This document shows positions 9,101 to 15,439 of a DNA stretch of 36,446 nucleotides, one piece after another. The translations under genes were made by a program, and so were the position numbers. A model generated the notes under the pieces. That model searched no databases, was not told the DNA's origin, and worked only from the letters and a program-made list of their open reading frames with translations. Source of the stretch: an uncultured Verrucomicrobiae bacterium (lineage in GTDB: Bacteria; Verrucomicrobiota; Verrucomicrobiia; Limisphaerales; J093); the NCBI GenBank assembly GCA_937946835.1, contig CALFAV010000015.1, positions 1 through 36,446 on the forward strand, in the 5' to 3' direction. The first letter of the stretch is position 1. Each line of letters begins with the position of its first letter.

Positions 9101-11840
9101 TCACGTCGCCCAGCTCCATTTGGCCGCCCAGTTCGGCGCGGAAGGTCAGCCAATCATCGGCGCTGTAATTGTCCGTGCGTCCGCCCGTGGCAGTGCGCAG
9201 GCCGGAGAGATTCAGGAGGGCGCCGTTGCGGGCGGTGAAGGAATAGTTAAACGCCCCCCAGCCACCGGGGGTGACCACGTTTTGGAGCGTGCGCAGGTCG
9301 AGCACCACCCCCACACCGTCGGCGGTAAACAGCGGACGGCTGGTGCGAAAGTCCTCCGGCAGGGTGTAGTTGGTGGCCACGAAGGGGAAGGCCGGCGTGG
9401 TTTGGGCCACAAAACTCAGGCGGTCAATCGCGCTGACGCTGCCCAGGAGCAGCTCCTCCCCGGACTCGAGGGTGATTTCGCTCCCGGTCAGGTCGGTCAC
9501 CCGGGGTGCGTTGAGCCGTCCGCCCGGGGCCCCGACGAGGGCGGTGTTGCGCAGCGCGGTGGCCAGCGGCGCGTTGAGTGTGGCGCCGGCGGGCACCTCG
9601 AGGCGGCCGGCATCCAATTCGCGCAGTTTGGGCAGGTCGAGCGTGGTCGCGGCGCCCACCTGGAACGTTCCGTTCTGGACGGTCTCCAAGTTGGGCAGGG
9701 ACCAGGATTGCTCGGTGATGAACCGGGTGCGGCGCTCGACCGTGGTCAGGGCGTTGAGGCGGATTTGCCCGTCGCGCTTCAGATAAAAGCTCAGCCAGTC
9801 GTCGTTGCCGTAGTCATCGGTGCGCGGCCCGGTGAGGGCGGTCAGCCCGGACAGATCAATCACCCCGCCGTTTTCGGCGAGGACCGAGTAGTCCCACGCC
9901 CCGCCGTGACCGCCGTGGGTGACCAGGGTTTGCAGGGAGGCTGCGTTCAGCACCGCTCCGGGCGCCGTGGCATGGAACAGGGCGCGGTTGGCCCGCCAGT
10001 CCGGAGGCAGTTCATAGCGGGTGGCGGAGAAAGTGAGGGGGGCCGCGCCGCGGAGGACGAAACTGGCGGCGTCAATCACGCTTAACGTACCGGCGGTGAA
10101 GGTTTCGCCCCCGCCCAGGGGTAGCGAGCTGCCACTGACATTGGCCAGGGCCGGCGCGGCAAACCGGCTGCCGGCCTGGAGATTTAGCGCGACCCCCTGC
10201 AGGTTGGTCAGGGCCGGGGCGGTCACCTCGCCGGCGAAGTCCACGTCGAAGCGCACATTCAACGCCCGTCGCAGGGCCGGCACGCTCAGGACCGAGCCGC
10301 TGGGCACGTTGAAGAAAGCACCGTTGGCCTCTTCCAGGGCCGGCAGGGCGAGCGAGTGCCCCGGGTCGGGCAGGAACCGCACCTTGCGGGACACGGTGCG
10401 CAGGCCGGCCAGATTCAACTGCCCGCCGCTCTGGACGTAAAAGCTCAGCCAGTCGTCGTTGCCGAAGGTGTCCGTGCGCGCGCCGGTGGCCGTGGTCAGA
10501 CCGGAGAGATTCAGGGTGGCGCCATTTTTGGCGGCGACCGAGTAATCCCACGCGCCATACCATGAGCCGCCGACCGTCAACGTTTGAAGCGAGCTGACGT
10601 TGAGGATCACGCCCGCCCCGTCGGCCTCGAACAGTTTGCGGTTGGCCCCCCAATCCTCCGGCAGGGTGTAGGCGGTGGCGCTGAAGCTGAACGCGGGGGT
10701 GGCTTTGGCCACGAGGCTCAGGCGGTCGAACTGGCTCACCGTGCCAAGCTGGAGGGTTTCGCCCGGGTCGAGGGTGATCGCACTGCCGGTGAGGTCCGTC
10801 ACCAGCGGGGCCTGGAGCGTGCCGCCGGCGGCGACGTCAATGGTGGTTTCGCGAATGGCCGTCAGCTTCGGGGCCTGGATCACCGCGGTGTTGGGCACCT
10901 GGATGACGCCCCCGTTCATCCGGAGCGCTTCCGGCAGACTCAAGGTGACCCCGGCCGCCGGGAGCAACCAGCCCGTCTCGATTTCCTCCAGCGCCGGCAG
11001 GGTCCAGTTTTGCTCCGGTACCAGCCGGACGCGGCGCGAGATTTTGCGCAGGCTGCTCAGGTCCAGCACCCCGCCGCTCCGGACGCGGAAACTCAGCCAG
11101 TCGTCGTTGTTGAAATCATCCGGGCGTGGCCCGGTGGCCGTGGTCAGGCCCGACAAATCCACCCGACCGCCGCCGCGGGCAATGACCTCGTAATCCCAAG
11201 CTCCCCCGTGACCGCCATGTGTGGTGAGGGAAATCAGCGTGTGCAGGTCCAGTTCTGCACCGGCCCCGTCGGCCACCAGGATCTGGCGGTGGGTGCGGTA
11301 GTCGGCCGGCAATTCGAGCCCGGAGGCGGCCACCGCGATTCGGGCACCGTTGGTCACGGCAAAGCGGGCGGTCCCGCCCAACGCCGCGGCTGCCAGGTCC
11401 GAGCGAAAGACCGCCCCTGCCCCGCTGGCGGTGACCGGCCCGTTCAGAATCAAGATGCCCTTCACCACGAACGTCCGCGCGCCGTCCAGACTCAGCGTGG
11501 CGTTGTCGCGCAACCGGATCGCGTCCACCTCCGCGGTCCCGGGCACGTCGTAGTTGATCCGGGCGTTGGCCGGTACCTCGACCACGAAGGTGCGCGTGGC
11601 GGTGTTGACCGGGACCACGCCCAAGTCCCAGTTGGCCGGTTCGTTGTAGTTGCCCGGGGTGGTGCCCTTGATCCAGTTGGCGATGTCCGCCGCGTCCAGG
11701 CGGGCGGTACTGCCCAAGATGGCCGCCGTCACACCGGCCAGGCACCACCGGCGCCAGGCCGGGGTAGCCGTGCCCGGATGTGCCGGCCCGTTTGGAGCCG
11801 ATGCCGCATGTCGAGGAAAAGTGGAGGTCGTCATGGCCAT
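6180..11840 (-). CDS. Giant secreted beta-solenoid protein with LamG-like, Ig, dockerin-like and cohesin-like modules
   Basis: 1886 residues. An N-terminal hydrophobic stretch after WRRW (about 31-50, ending ARLDA) looks like a signal peptide. The start is ATG 11840, with an alternative ATG two codons later. Residues 51-150 are a beta-strand cap seen in autotransporter-like solenoids (NYNEPANWDLG). Residues 155-990 hold four ~215-residue repeats marked by 'NDDWLSF'. Then come SbsA-type Ig-like domains (about 1100-1300), a LamG/DUF1349-like sandwich (about 1305-1490, NADHFQFYQEPRTGDFDVRL), Ig (1492-1572), a dockerin-like pair (1577-1652, ending ADW..VGRMAVGLD and ADWVQAGRYAAGLD), a cohesin-like module (1690-1795, ALGGENSLGFSLGFDPAEL), and a C-terminal 'SSDLRVW...RFFRVRLVE' module. 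No enzyme active site was recognised. It is the first gene of a likely two-gene operon with the cohesin-rich protein downstream. Role inferred as cell-surface or matrix architecture. Confidence 0.9.
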   Translation of the reverse strand: MAMTTSTFPRHAASAPNGPAHPGTATPAWRRWCLAGVTAAILGSTARLDAADIANWIKGTTPGNYNEPANWDLGVVPVNTATRTFVVEVPANARINYDVPGTAEVDAIRLRDNATLSLDGARTFVVKGILILNGPVTASGAGAVFRSDLAAAALGGTARFAVTNGARIAVAASGLELPADYRTHRQILVADGAGAELDLHTLISLTTHGGHGGAWDYEVIARGGGRVDLSGLTTATGPRPDDFNNDDWLSFRVRSGGVLDLSSLRKISRRVRLVPEQNWTLPALEEIETGWLLPAAGVTLSLPEALRMNGGVIQVPNTAVIQAPKLTAIRETTIDVAAGGTLQAPLVTDLTGSAITLDPGETLQLGTVSQFDRLSLVAKATPAFSFSATAYTLPEDWGANRKLFEADGAGVILNVSSLQTLTVGGSWYGAWDYSVAAKNGATLNLSGLTTATGARTDTFGNDDWLSFYVQSGGQLNLAGLRTVSRKVRFLPDPGHSLALPALEEANGAFFNVPSGSVLSVPALRRALNVRFDVDFAGEVTAPALTNLQGVALNLQAGSRFAAPALANVSGSSLPLGGGETFTAGTLSVIDAASFVLRGAAPLTFSATRYELPPDWRANRALFHATAPGAVLNAASLQTLVTHGGHGGAWDYSVLAENGGVIDLSGLTALTGPRTDDYGNDDWLSFYLKRDGQIRLNALTTVERRTRFITEQSWSLPNLETVQNGTFQVGAATTLDLPKLRELDAGRLEVPAGATLNAPLATALRNTALVGAPGGRLNAPRVTDLTGSEITLESGEELLLGSVSAIDRLSFVAQTTPAFPFVATNYTLPEDFRTSRPLFTADGVGVVLDLRTLQNVVTPGGWGAFNYSFTARNGALLNLSGLRTATGGRTDNYSADDWLTFRAELGGQMELGDVTLSRVARIQVPDSSGRIKAARLDVRAPARVEVTDFGTLELTRGFTFNHTDESQISLHNAVVLFTGPGEQTLEVGGQDAGPTGHTTGNFGLGRLEVGRPGQPAVLRLVDAVDNGNRGAGGAPEALYLFGVGTDGLVLHNGSKLVLGNINVYALRAGAMVHLNALLASADAVNFAGGIIARSGGPMVVAMTPSAPTLPVVDHVDVTFNTPINPATFTAADVQITGPAGAIPVSAIQALSSREYRLRFPGQSTHGIIRVRIGPNLADATGLLPAMDQNGNGVAGEAGDAFEGSFLVDTRGPAVTSAVVLRDGGLVGVLFDEEVTAATLADPANYALAGVQPNPVVPRPGNRSVALYFPPVSGERFTLHTVGLTDLLGNTLSSPQTFEGTVLPLSSLTVGTPTGTREAYTHDGVAFELKAGGGTIWNNADHFQFYQEPRTGDFDVRLRVVALSSPQYWANVVLMAREQPGANSRHLRISVYQPNRANVIAFHRRLTQGGSSDEWAAALSGVPLPNAWVRLQRSGQTFRAYTSTDGSTWTQRAQTTFEMPDTILVGFAADSEDWNLANAATATIADWGDYTPSFVRHPQSQRVFRSQTARLVAEARGTGTLSYQWFFNQAVLPGATQPVLELTAIQPAQAGDYHVVAQNALGAVTSRVATVMVDTSDPGAGFEADLMPRPAGDGTLTVADWTMVGRMAVGLDTPGNASEFARADCAPRDTLGNGTISIADWVQAGRYAAGLDPKTAAGGPNGITLAGGSPSALIPTAARLLSLSRLPAAPERVRVAVRLVALGGENSLGFSLGFDPAELAWEGASAGRDAPGALVMQNTQAASEGRVGLAVALPAGARFRTGEAEVLVCDFRRRSDGPVTLRLEHSPVALEAASELAEPLMLQAAAAAYLLPEPDAGLLRLGAAGADPGQLLLEWQGEAGRRVVLEASSDLRVWEPAAPEQTAGPDGRLRFTLEPSGTQRFFRVRLVE
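6885..7112 (-). other. Dockerin-like tandem EF-hand segment within the giant gene
   Basis: Residues 1577-1652 of the 6180-11840 product hold two ~24-residue units. Each ends in a 'GDG/GNG-T-L/I-x-V/I-ADW-x-x-x-GR-x-AxGLD' pattern, the loop-plus-helix layout of type I dockerins. The second loop keeps Asp1, Asn5, Gly6, Ile8 and Asp12. The first has Arg where Asp1 is expected, so calcium binding by loop 1 may be altered or use the upstream Asp of 'ADLMPRP'. A cohesin-like module follows directly (6773-6456). Confidence 0.65.
8871..11378 (-). repeat. Four tandem ~650-bp coding repeats (beta-solenoid units)
   Basis: Copies lie at about 11378-10725, 10724-10071, 10070-9423 and 9422-8871. Each encodes, in order, an LPxD(W/Y/F)R motif, LxTLxxxxTxGG(H/W)G, a 'WDYSV' strand, 'LSGLTTATG.RTD', 'NDDWLSF' and a string of short beta-strand rungs ending 'GETLxxGTVSxID'. 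The fourth copy loses the last third of the unit. The copies are diverged at DNA level, so the expansion is old. The short hydrophobic rungs suggest a right-handed beta-helix. Confidence 0.8.
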
Positions 11841-12217
11841 GCCAACAGTTTGGTTGCCCCGGCGCCTGCCAGGCGGGGGCGACCCTCCTCAGGCCCCGGG
11901 TTTTTTTGGTAACGAGTCACACCCTAGGTCAACTTTTCAGTCAGACAAGCGTTTTTTTTAGGGAGCGACGGGAATAGTTCTACTGAGGCAATGGGACGGC
12001 AGAAATTTCCATGACGGTATTGTTTTCGGGCCTTCAGTGGCTCGGCAGCCGGTGTGTCGTTCCGTGCAAGGTGGGCGTACACGCAGGGAGCCATTTGCCC
12101 ACGCTGGCTCCGGGGAGGCCGGCCGGGTGTGCTGCGGCGGGCACTTCTCCGCCCGCGGGACCAGTACCGGATTCCGTTTGCCCGGGGCCTTGGGCCACGG
12201 TATTCCGGTGGGGTCCC
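11841..12217. promoter_or_regulatory. Divergent intergenic region between the giant-protein operon and the GH20 gene
   Basis: 377 bp between divergent starts, with an AT-richer core (about 11900-12010) containing T-runs at 11901-11907 and 11951-11959. A TTGACC hexamer (minus strand, 11932-11927) could be a -35 for the giant-protein operon, but no good -10 follows at 16-18 bp (closest TACCAA), so the call is weak. The segment 12011-12217 is open in the GH20 frame. Its translation (TVLFSGLQWLGSRC...) is not protein-like before the signal peptide at 12218, so I treat it as leader. No RNA gene was recognised. Confidence 0.4.
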
Positions 12218-13300
12218 ATGAAGTTGACCCCGATTTGGGTGGTGGCCGTCGGGCTTGTTGCCCGGGCGGCCGAGGCGCCGCTCACCGCGGCTTCGACATC
12301 ACCGCGCCCGCCCTGGCGGGGGGTGCACCTGACGGCGCCGGAAGCGCGGCACCTGACGCTGGTGGAGCGGGCGCTTACCGAGCAGTTGGCGCCGGCGGGG
12401 GTGAACCTGCTCGTGTTCGAGGTCAATTACCGATTTGCCTGGAAGTCCCACCCGGAACTGGCGCTGCCGGGGGCGCTCACCCGGGAACAGGCCCGGAAGC
12501 TGGCGGCGACCTGTCGTCGCTACGGCATTCGCCTGGTGCCGTTGTTCAATTGCCTGGGGCACCAGTCCTGGAGCACCAACACGTTTCCGCTGCTGGCGAG
12601 ATACCCCGAGTTCGACGAGACGCCGCAAATTCCCCGGGACAATCCGGGCATCTACTGCCGCAGTTGGTGCCCGCAGCACCCGCGGGTCAACGAGGTGGTC
12701 TTTGCGCTGTTCGACGAATTGCTGGAGGCCTTCGAGGCCGACGCGCTCCATGTGGGCATGGACGAGGTGTTTCTCCTGGCCCACGAGCAGTGCGCCCGCT
12801 GCCGCGGTCAGGACCCGGCCCGGTTGTTTGCCCGGGCGGTGAACGATTATCACCGGCACCTGGTCGGGCAGCGGCGGGTGGAGATGTGGATGTGGGGGGA
12901 CCGGCTGTTGGACGACGCCACGATGAAGTACGGCGAGTGGGAGGCGAGCCGCAACGGCACCGCGCCGGCCGTTGAACTGATCCCCCGGGACATCGTCATC
13001 TGCGACTGGCACTACGAGCCGCGCGCCGAGTACCCCTCCGTGCCGTTTTTTCAGGAGCGCGGCTTCCGGGTGCTGCCGGCGAGCTGGCGCAACCGGGAGG
13101 CGGCACTGGCGTTGCTCGACTATGCCCGCGCCCAAAACCGCGGCCGGGTGGTGGGCCATTTGTGCACGACGTGGGTGGGGGCCGACCGGATTGCGCGGGT
13201 ATTGCTGGGCGAGGAAATCCCGGGCGAGGGGCAAACCCGGCAGATCGTCGAGACGCTCCGGGCCTGTTTGGACCGGCTGAGGCCCTCAAGCGCTCCCTGA
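12218..13300 (+). CDS. Glycoside hydrolase family 20-type catalytic domain protein
   Basis: 360 residues from ATG 12218, chosen because a signal peptide starts there (MKLTPIWVVAVGLVARAAEA). A longer frame extends to 12011 but adds no conserved sequence. The body is a (beta/alpha)8 barrel: RGVHLTAPEA, LLVFEVNYRF, GIRLVPLFNCLGHQSW, then 'HVGMDEV' at 178-184, the GH20 His-x-Gly-x-Asp-Glu signature with the Asp182-Glu183 catalytic pair, and later WMWGDRLL and ICDWHYEP. GH20 enzymes are mostly beta-N-acetylhexosaminidases using substrate-assisted catalysis. This protein lacks the usual N-terminal GH20b domain and is shorter than typical members, so substrate is uncertain. Exported to periplasm or surface. 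It is followed 80 bp later by the isomerase-like gene on the same strand. Confidence 0.8.
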   Translation: MKLTPIWVVAVGLVARAAEAPLTAASTSPRPPWRGVHLTAPEARHLTLVERALTEQLAPAGVNLLVFEVNYRFAWKSHPELALPGALTREQARKLAATCRRYGIRLVPLFNCLGHQSWSTNTFPLLARYPEFDETPQIPRDNPGIYCRSWCPQHPRVNEVVFALFDELLEAFEADALHVGMDEVFLLAHEQCARCRGQDPARLFARAVNDYHRHLVGQRRVEMWMWGDRLLDDATMKYGEWEASRNGTAPAVELIPRDIVICDWHYEPRAEYPSVPFFQERGFRVLPASWRNREAALALLDYARAQNRGRVVGHLCTTWVGADRIARVLLGEEIPGEGQTRQIVETLRACLDRLRPSSAP

Positions 13301-13380
13301 GCCGCCCGCGCCGCAACGGGCGATGCGGAGTTGACTTGGACCGCCGGGGACCGGACTTTTTTCTCAAAAACGAACCCCCC

Positions 13381-14283
13381 ATGAAAACACCCGTCACGCG
13401 TCGCACCGCCCTGAAAACCACCGCCGCCTCCGCCGCCAGCCTGGCCGCGGCCTCGCTGGCCGGTCGGCTGCAGGCCGCGGAAGCCGCCGGCGGTCCCCTC
13501 AAGGGCCGCATCAACCACTCGGTTTGCAAATGGTGCTACGGCAAAATCCCGCTGGACGAGTTTTGCCGCGCGGCCAGGGAAATCGGCCTGCGTTCGGTCG
13601 AGTTGCTGACGGTGGAGGATTTCCCCACGCTCAAGAAGTACGACCTGGTCTGCGCGATGGTCAGCGGCGTGCCCGGGGGCATCACCAGCGGGCTGAACCG
13701 GGTCGAGAACCACGACCGCATCCTGCAGTTCTTCGAGGCCACCGCGCCGAAAGTGGCCGCGGCCGGGTACAAGAACATCATCTGCTTTTCCGGCAACCGG
13801 AAGGGCATGTCCGACGAGGAGGGGCTGGAAAACTGCGCCCGGGGGCTCAAACGGCTCATGCCGGTTTGCGAAAAGCACGGGGTGGTGGCGGTGATGGAGT
13901 TGCTCAACAGCAAAATTGACCACCCCGACTACATGTGTGACCACACCGCCTGGGGCGTGGAGCTGTGCAAGCGGGTCGGCTCCGAGCACTTCAAGCTCCT
14001 GTACGACATCTACCACATGCAGATCATGGAGGGCGACGTGATCCGCACCATCCGCGGCGACAAAGACAAGGGCATCGCGGCCGCCGCGCCCTACATCGCG
14101 CACTACCACACCGGCGGCGTGCCGGGCCGCAACGAGATTGACGAGACCCAGGAGCTGAACTACCCGGCGATCATGCGTGCCATCGTGGAGACCGGCTTCA
14201 AAGGTTTCGTGGCCCAGGAGTTCATCCCCAAGCGAGACCCGCTGACCTCGCTGCGCGAGGCCGTCCGTCTCTGCGACGTCTGA
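13381..14283 (+). CDS. Tat-exported sugar isomerase/epimerase-like TIM-barrel protein (hydroxypyruvate isomerase-like)
   Basis: 300 residues from ATG 13381, where a twin-arginine signal begins (RRTALKTTAAS...GRLQAAEA, residues 7-34). The barrel belongs to the AP-endonuclease-2/xylose isomerase-like family. Metal and catalytic residues are in the expected positions: Glu173 (VMELLNSK), Asp209 (LLYDIYHMQ), His241/His243 (AHYHTGG) and Glu280 (VAQEF). The 'LLYDIYHMQIMEGD' and 'HxHTGGVPGRNE' stretches match hydroxypyruvate isomerase-like proteins. The Tat signal points to a folded, metal-loaded enzyme outside the cytoplasm, common for this family in Planctomycetes and Verrucomicrobia. The true substrate cannot be read from sequence. 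The leader before the ATG (CTCAAAAACGAACCCCCC) lacks a Shine-Dalgarno. Confidence 0.85.
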   Translation: MKTPVTRRTALKTTAASAASLAAASLAGRLQAAEAAGGPLKGRINHSVCKWCYGKIPLDEFCRAAREIGLRSVELLTVEDFPTLKKYDLVCAMVSGVPGGITSGLNRVENHDRILQFFEATAPKVAAAGYKNIICFSGNRKGMSDEEGLENCARGLKRLMPVCEKHGVVAVMELLNSKIDHPDYMCDHTAWGVELCKRVGSEHFKLLYDIYHMQIMEGDVIRTIRGDKDKGIAAAAPYIAHYHTGGVPGRNEIDETQELNYPAIMRAIVETGFKGFVAQEFIPKRDPLTSLREAVRLCDV

Positions 14284-14511
14284 GTGTTCCACTTCTCCGG
14301 CGAGCCGGACCCCGGCAGTGAGCCGGCGGCGCGTGTAACCGGCGTGGCGGACTGCCCGTCTGCTTCTGCGACAATGGGCAGAGCCGGGACAACGGCCCTG
14401 AATCCCTGTCAAGCGGAAGCCTTCGGAGGGTTGGGGTTACGACGGGAAAGCCATCACCGGAACCGGGGATGGCTTTCCCCTTTTGTCGTTAACGCCGAGC
14501 GGGCAAAGTCC
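14284..14511 (+). promoter_or_regulatory. Structured leader upstream of the ECF sigma gene
   Basis: 228 bp between the isomerase stop and the sigma start. Helices seen by eye: CCGGC/GCCGG enclosing a CTGCCC/GGGCAG hairpin (about 14339-14392), AATCCC pairing with GGGGTT (14401-14406 with 14433-14438), then a 12-bp terminator-like hairpin (14444-14479). No known riboswitch consensus was recognised (cobalamin, TPP, c-di-GMP and SAM boxes were looked for). It may be an attenuator, or simply the 3' end of the upstream transcript. Confidence 0.4.
14444..14484 (+). terminator. Intrinsic terminator-like hairpin
   Basis: A perfect 12-bp stem (GGGAAAGCCATC / GATGGCTTTCCC) with a 12-nt loop is followed by CTTTT. 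The tail ends only 27 nt before the sigma start at 14512, too close for a normal promoter in between. The hairpin therefore either ends the isomerase transcript or attenuates the sigma operon. Confidence 0.75.
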
Positions 14512-15093
14512 GTGCTTGTGGAACGCAACGATGAAGAGCTGGTGGCCGCCGTTCGCCGCGGCGATACGGCCAGCTTCGAGGCGCTGGTGCGCAAATACCA
14601 GCCCCGCATCTTTGCCACCGCCCGGCGGTACGCCCGCCGCGAAAGCGAGGTCGAGGACATCGTCCAGGAGGTGTTCATCAAGGCCTACCAAAAACTGGAT
14701 ACCTTCCGGGGTGACGCCCCGTTCGAGCACTGGCTGATGCGGCTGGCGGTGCGCACCTGCTACGATTTCCTGCGCGTCCACCAGCGCAATCGCGAACACC
14801 ACTTCTCCGACCTCTCCGAGCCGGAAAAAGACTGGCTGGACCGTTTCGTGGCCGAGCCGGATCAGGCGCCGGAGAACGCCGAAGCCGCCCGCACCCTGGT
14901 CAAACGGCTGCTGGAGATGCTCTCGCCCAAGGCCCGGCTGGTAATCACCCTGCTCGAGATCGAGGAACGTTCGGTCAAGGAAATCGCCGCCCTGACCGGC
15001 TGGTCGGTCTCGCTGGTCAAAGTCCGGGCTTTTCGGGCGCGGGCGGAAATGCGAAAGTGCCTGCAGAAACTGAAGCGGGAGCAGTACCTGTAA
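14512..15093 (+). CDS. ECF-type RNA polymerase sigma-70 family factor
   Basis: About 193 residues from GTG 14512 (GTG 14518 is also possible). The frame is open back to 14284, but conservation begins at 'NDEELVAAVRRGDTASFEAL'. Region sigma2 follows (KYQPRIFATARRYARRESEVEDIVQEVFIKAYQKL...FEHWLMRLAVRTCYDFLR), then sigma4 with its helix-turn-helix (LSPKARLVITLLEIEERSVKEIAALTGWSVSLVKVRAFRARAEMRKCL). There is no sigma3, as expected for ECF factors, which redirect RNA polymerase to stress or envelope regulons. A one-helix membrane protein starts 40 bp downstream and a periplasmic LTXXQ-type protein follows, so these two are the likely anti-sigma and sensor partners. The start codon is the least certain part. 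Confidence 0.9.
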   Translation: MLVERNDEELVAAVRRGDTASFEALVRKYQPRIFATARRYARRESEVEDIVQEVFIKAYQKLDTFRGDAPFEHWLMRLAVRTCYDFLRVHQRNREHHFSDLSEPEKDWLDRFVAEPDQAPENAEAARTLVKRLLEMLSPKARLVITLLEIEERSVKEIAALTGWSVSLVKVRAFRARAEMRKCLQKLKREQYL

Positions 15094-15133
15094 CCGGCCC
15101 GGACGGCCGGGCGTCTGCCCCGGGAAAGGCCCT

Positions 15134-15439
15134 ATGAACCTGGCCAAACTCCAAGAAAAATTGCTCGCCGCGGCCCGCCTGGACCGGCCCTCGGAACAGG
15201 TGCCCTACGCGTTCGAGCAACGGATCATGGCGCGCCTTCGTCAGGTGGCGCAGGACTCGACTGAGGTCTGGACCGCTTGGGCGCGGATGCTCTGGCGGGC
15301 AGCCACCCCCTGCCTGGGATTGACCGTGGTGCTGGTTGGACTGGCGGCCTTTACCGGAGCCCTGCAGGGCACCTCCTTGTCCCTGGGCGAAGGATTGGAA
15401 ACCGCGGTTTACGCCGTCTTGACCGAGCCGGCTGACTAA
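15134..15439 (+). CDS. Small single-helix membrane protein, candidate anti-sigma factor
   Basis: 101 residues. The N-terminal ~55 residues are charged and helical (MNLAKLQEKLLAAARL...YAFEQRIMARLRQV) and probably cytoplasmic. One transmembrane helix follows at about 57-78 (TPCLGLTVVLVGLAAFTGAL), then a short exported tail. A GGAAAGG Shine-Dalgarno-like stretch sits 4 nt before ATG. The gene lies 40 bp after the ECF sigma gene, and its stop codon abuts the next start (TAAATG). The size, topology and position match small anti-sigma proteins such as CnrY, but I recognise no anti-sigma motif, so the role is inferred from context only. Confidence 0.75.
   Translation: MNLAKLQEKLLAAARLDRPSEQVPYAFEQRIMARLRQVAQDSTEVWTAWARMLWRAATPCLGLTVVLVGLAAFTGALQGTSLSLGEGLETAVYAVLTEPAD

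Noticed and set aside
1..11840. A true enzyme-bearing cellulosome
   Set aside because: No catalytic domain is present in either giant protein, and the nearby glycosidases (GH20, GH5-like) lack dockerin-like segments. Only a structural cohesin-dockerin hypothesis is kept.
7821..11912. Long plus-strand open frames at 7821-10085 and 10584-11912
   Set aside because: Same antisense artefact, opposite the beta-solenoid repeats. They have no signal peptide, motif or ribosome-binding context.
11945..11965. T-run GTTTTTTTT as a terminator on the plus strand
   Set aside because: No stem precedes it and no plus-strand gene ends there. It is simply part of an AT-rich promoter-like spacer.
14330..14444. 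A known riboswitch class in the sigma leader
   Set aside because: The conserved boxes of cobalamin, TPP, SAM, c-di-GMP-I, fluoride and molybdenum cofactor elements were looked for and not found, so only a generic structured leader is reported.
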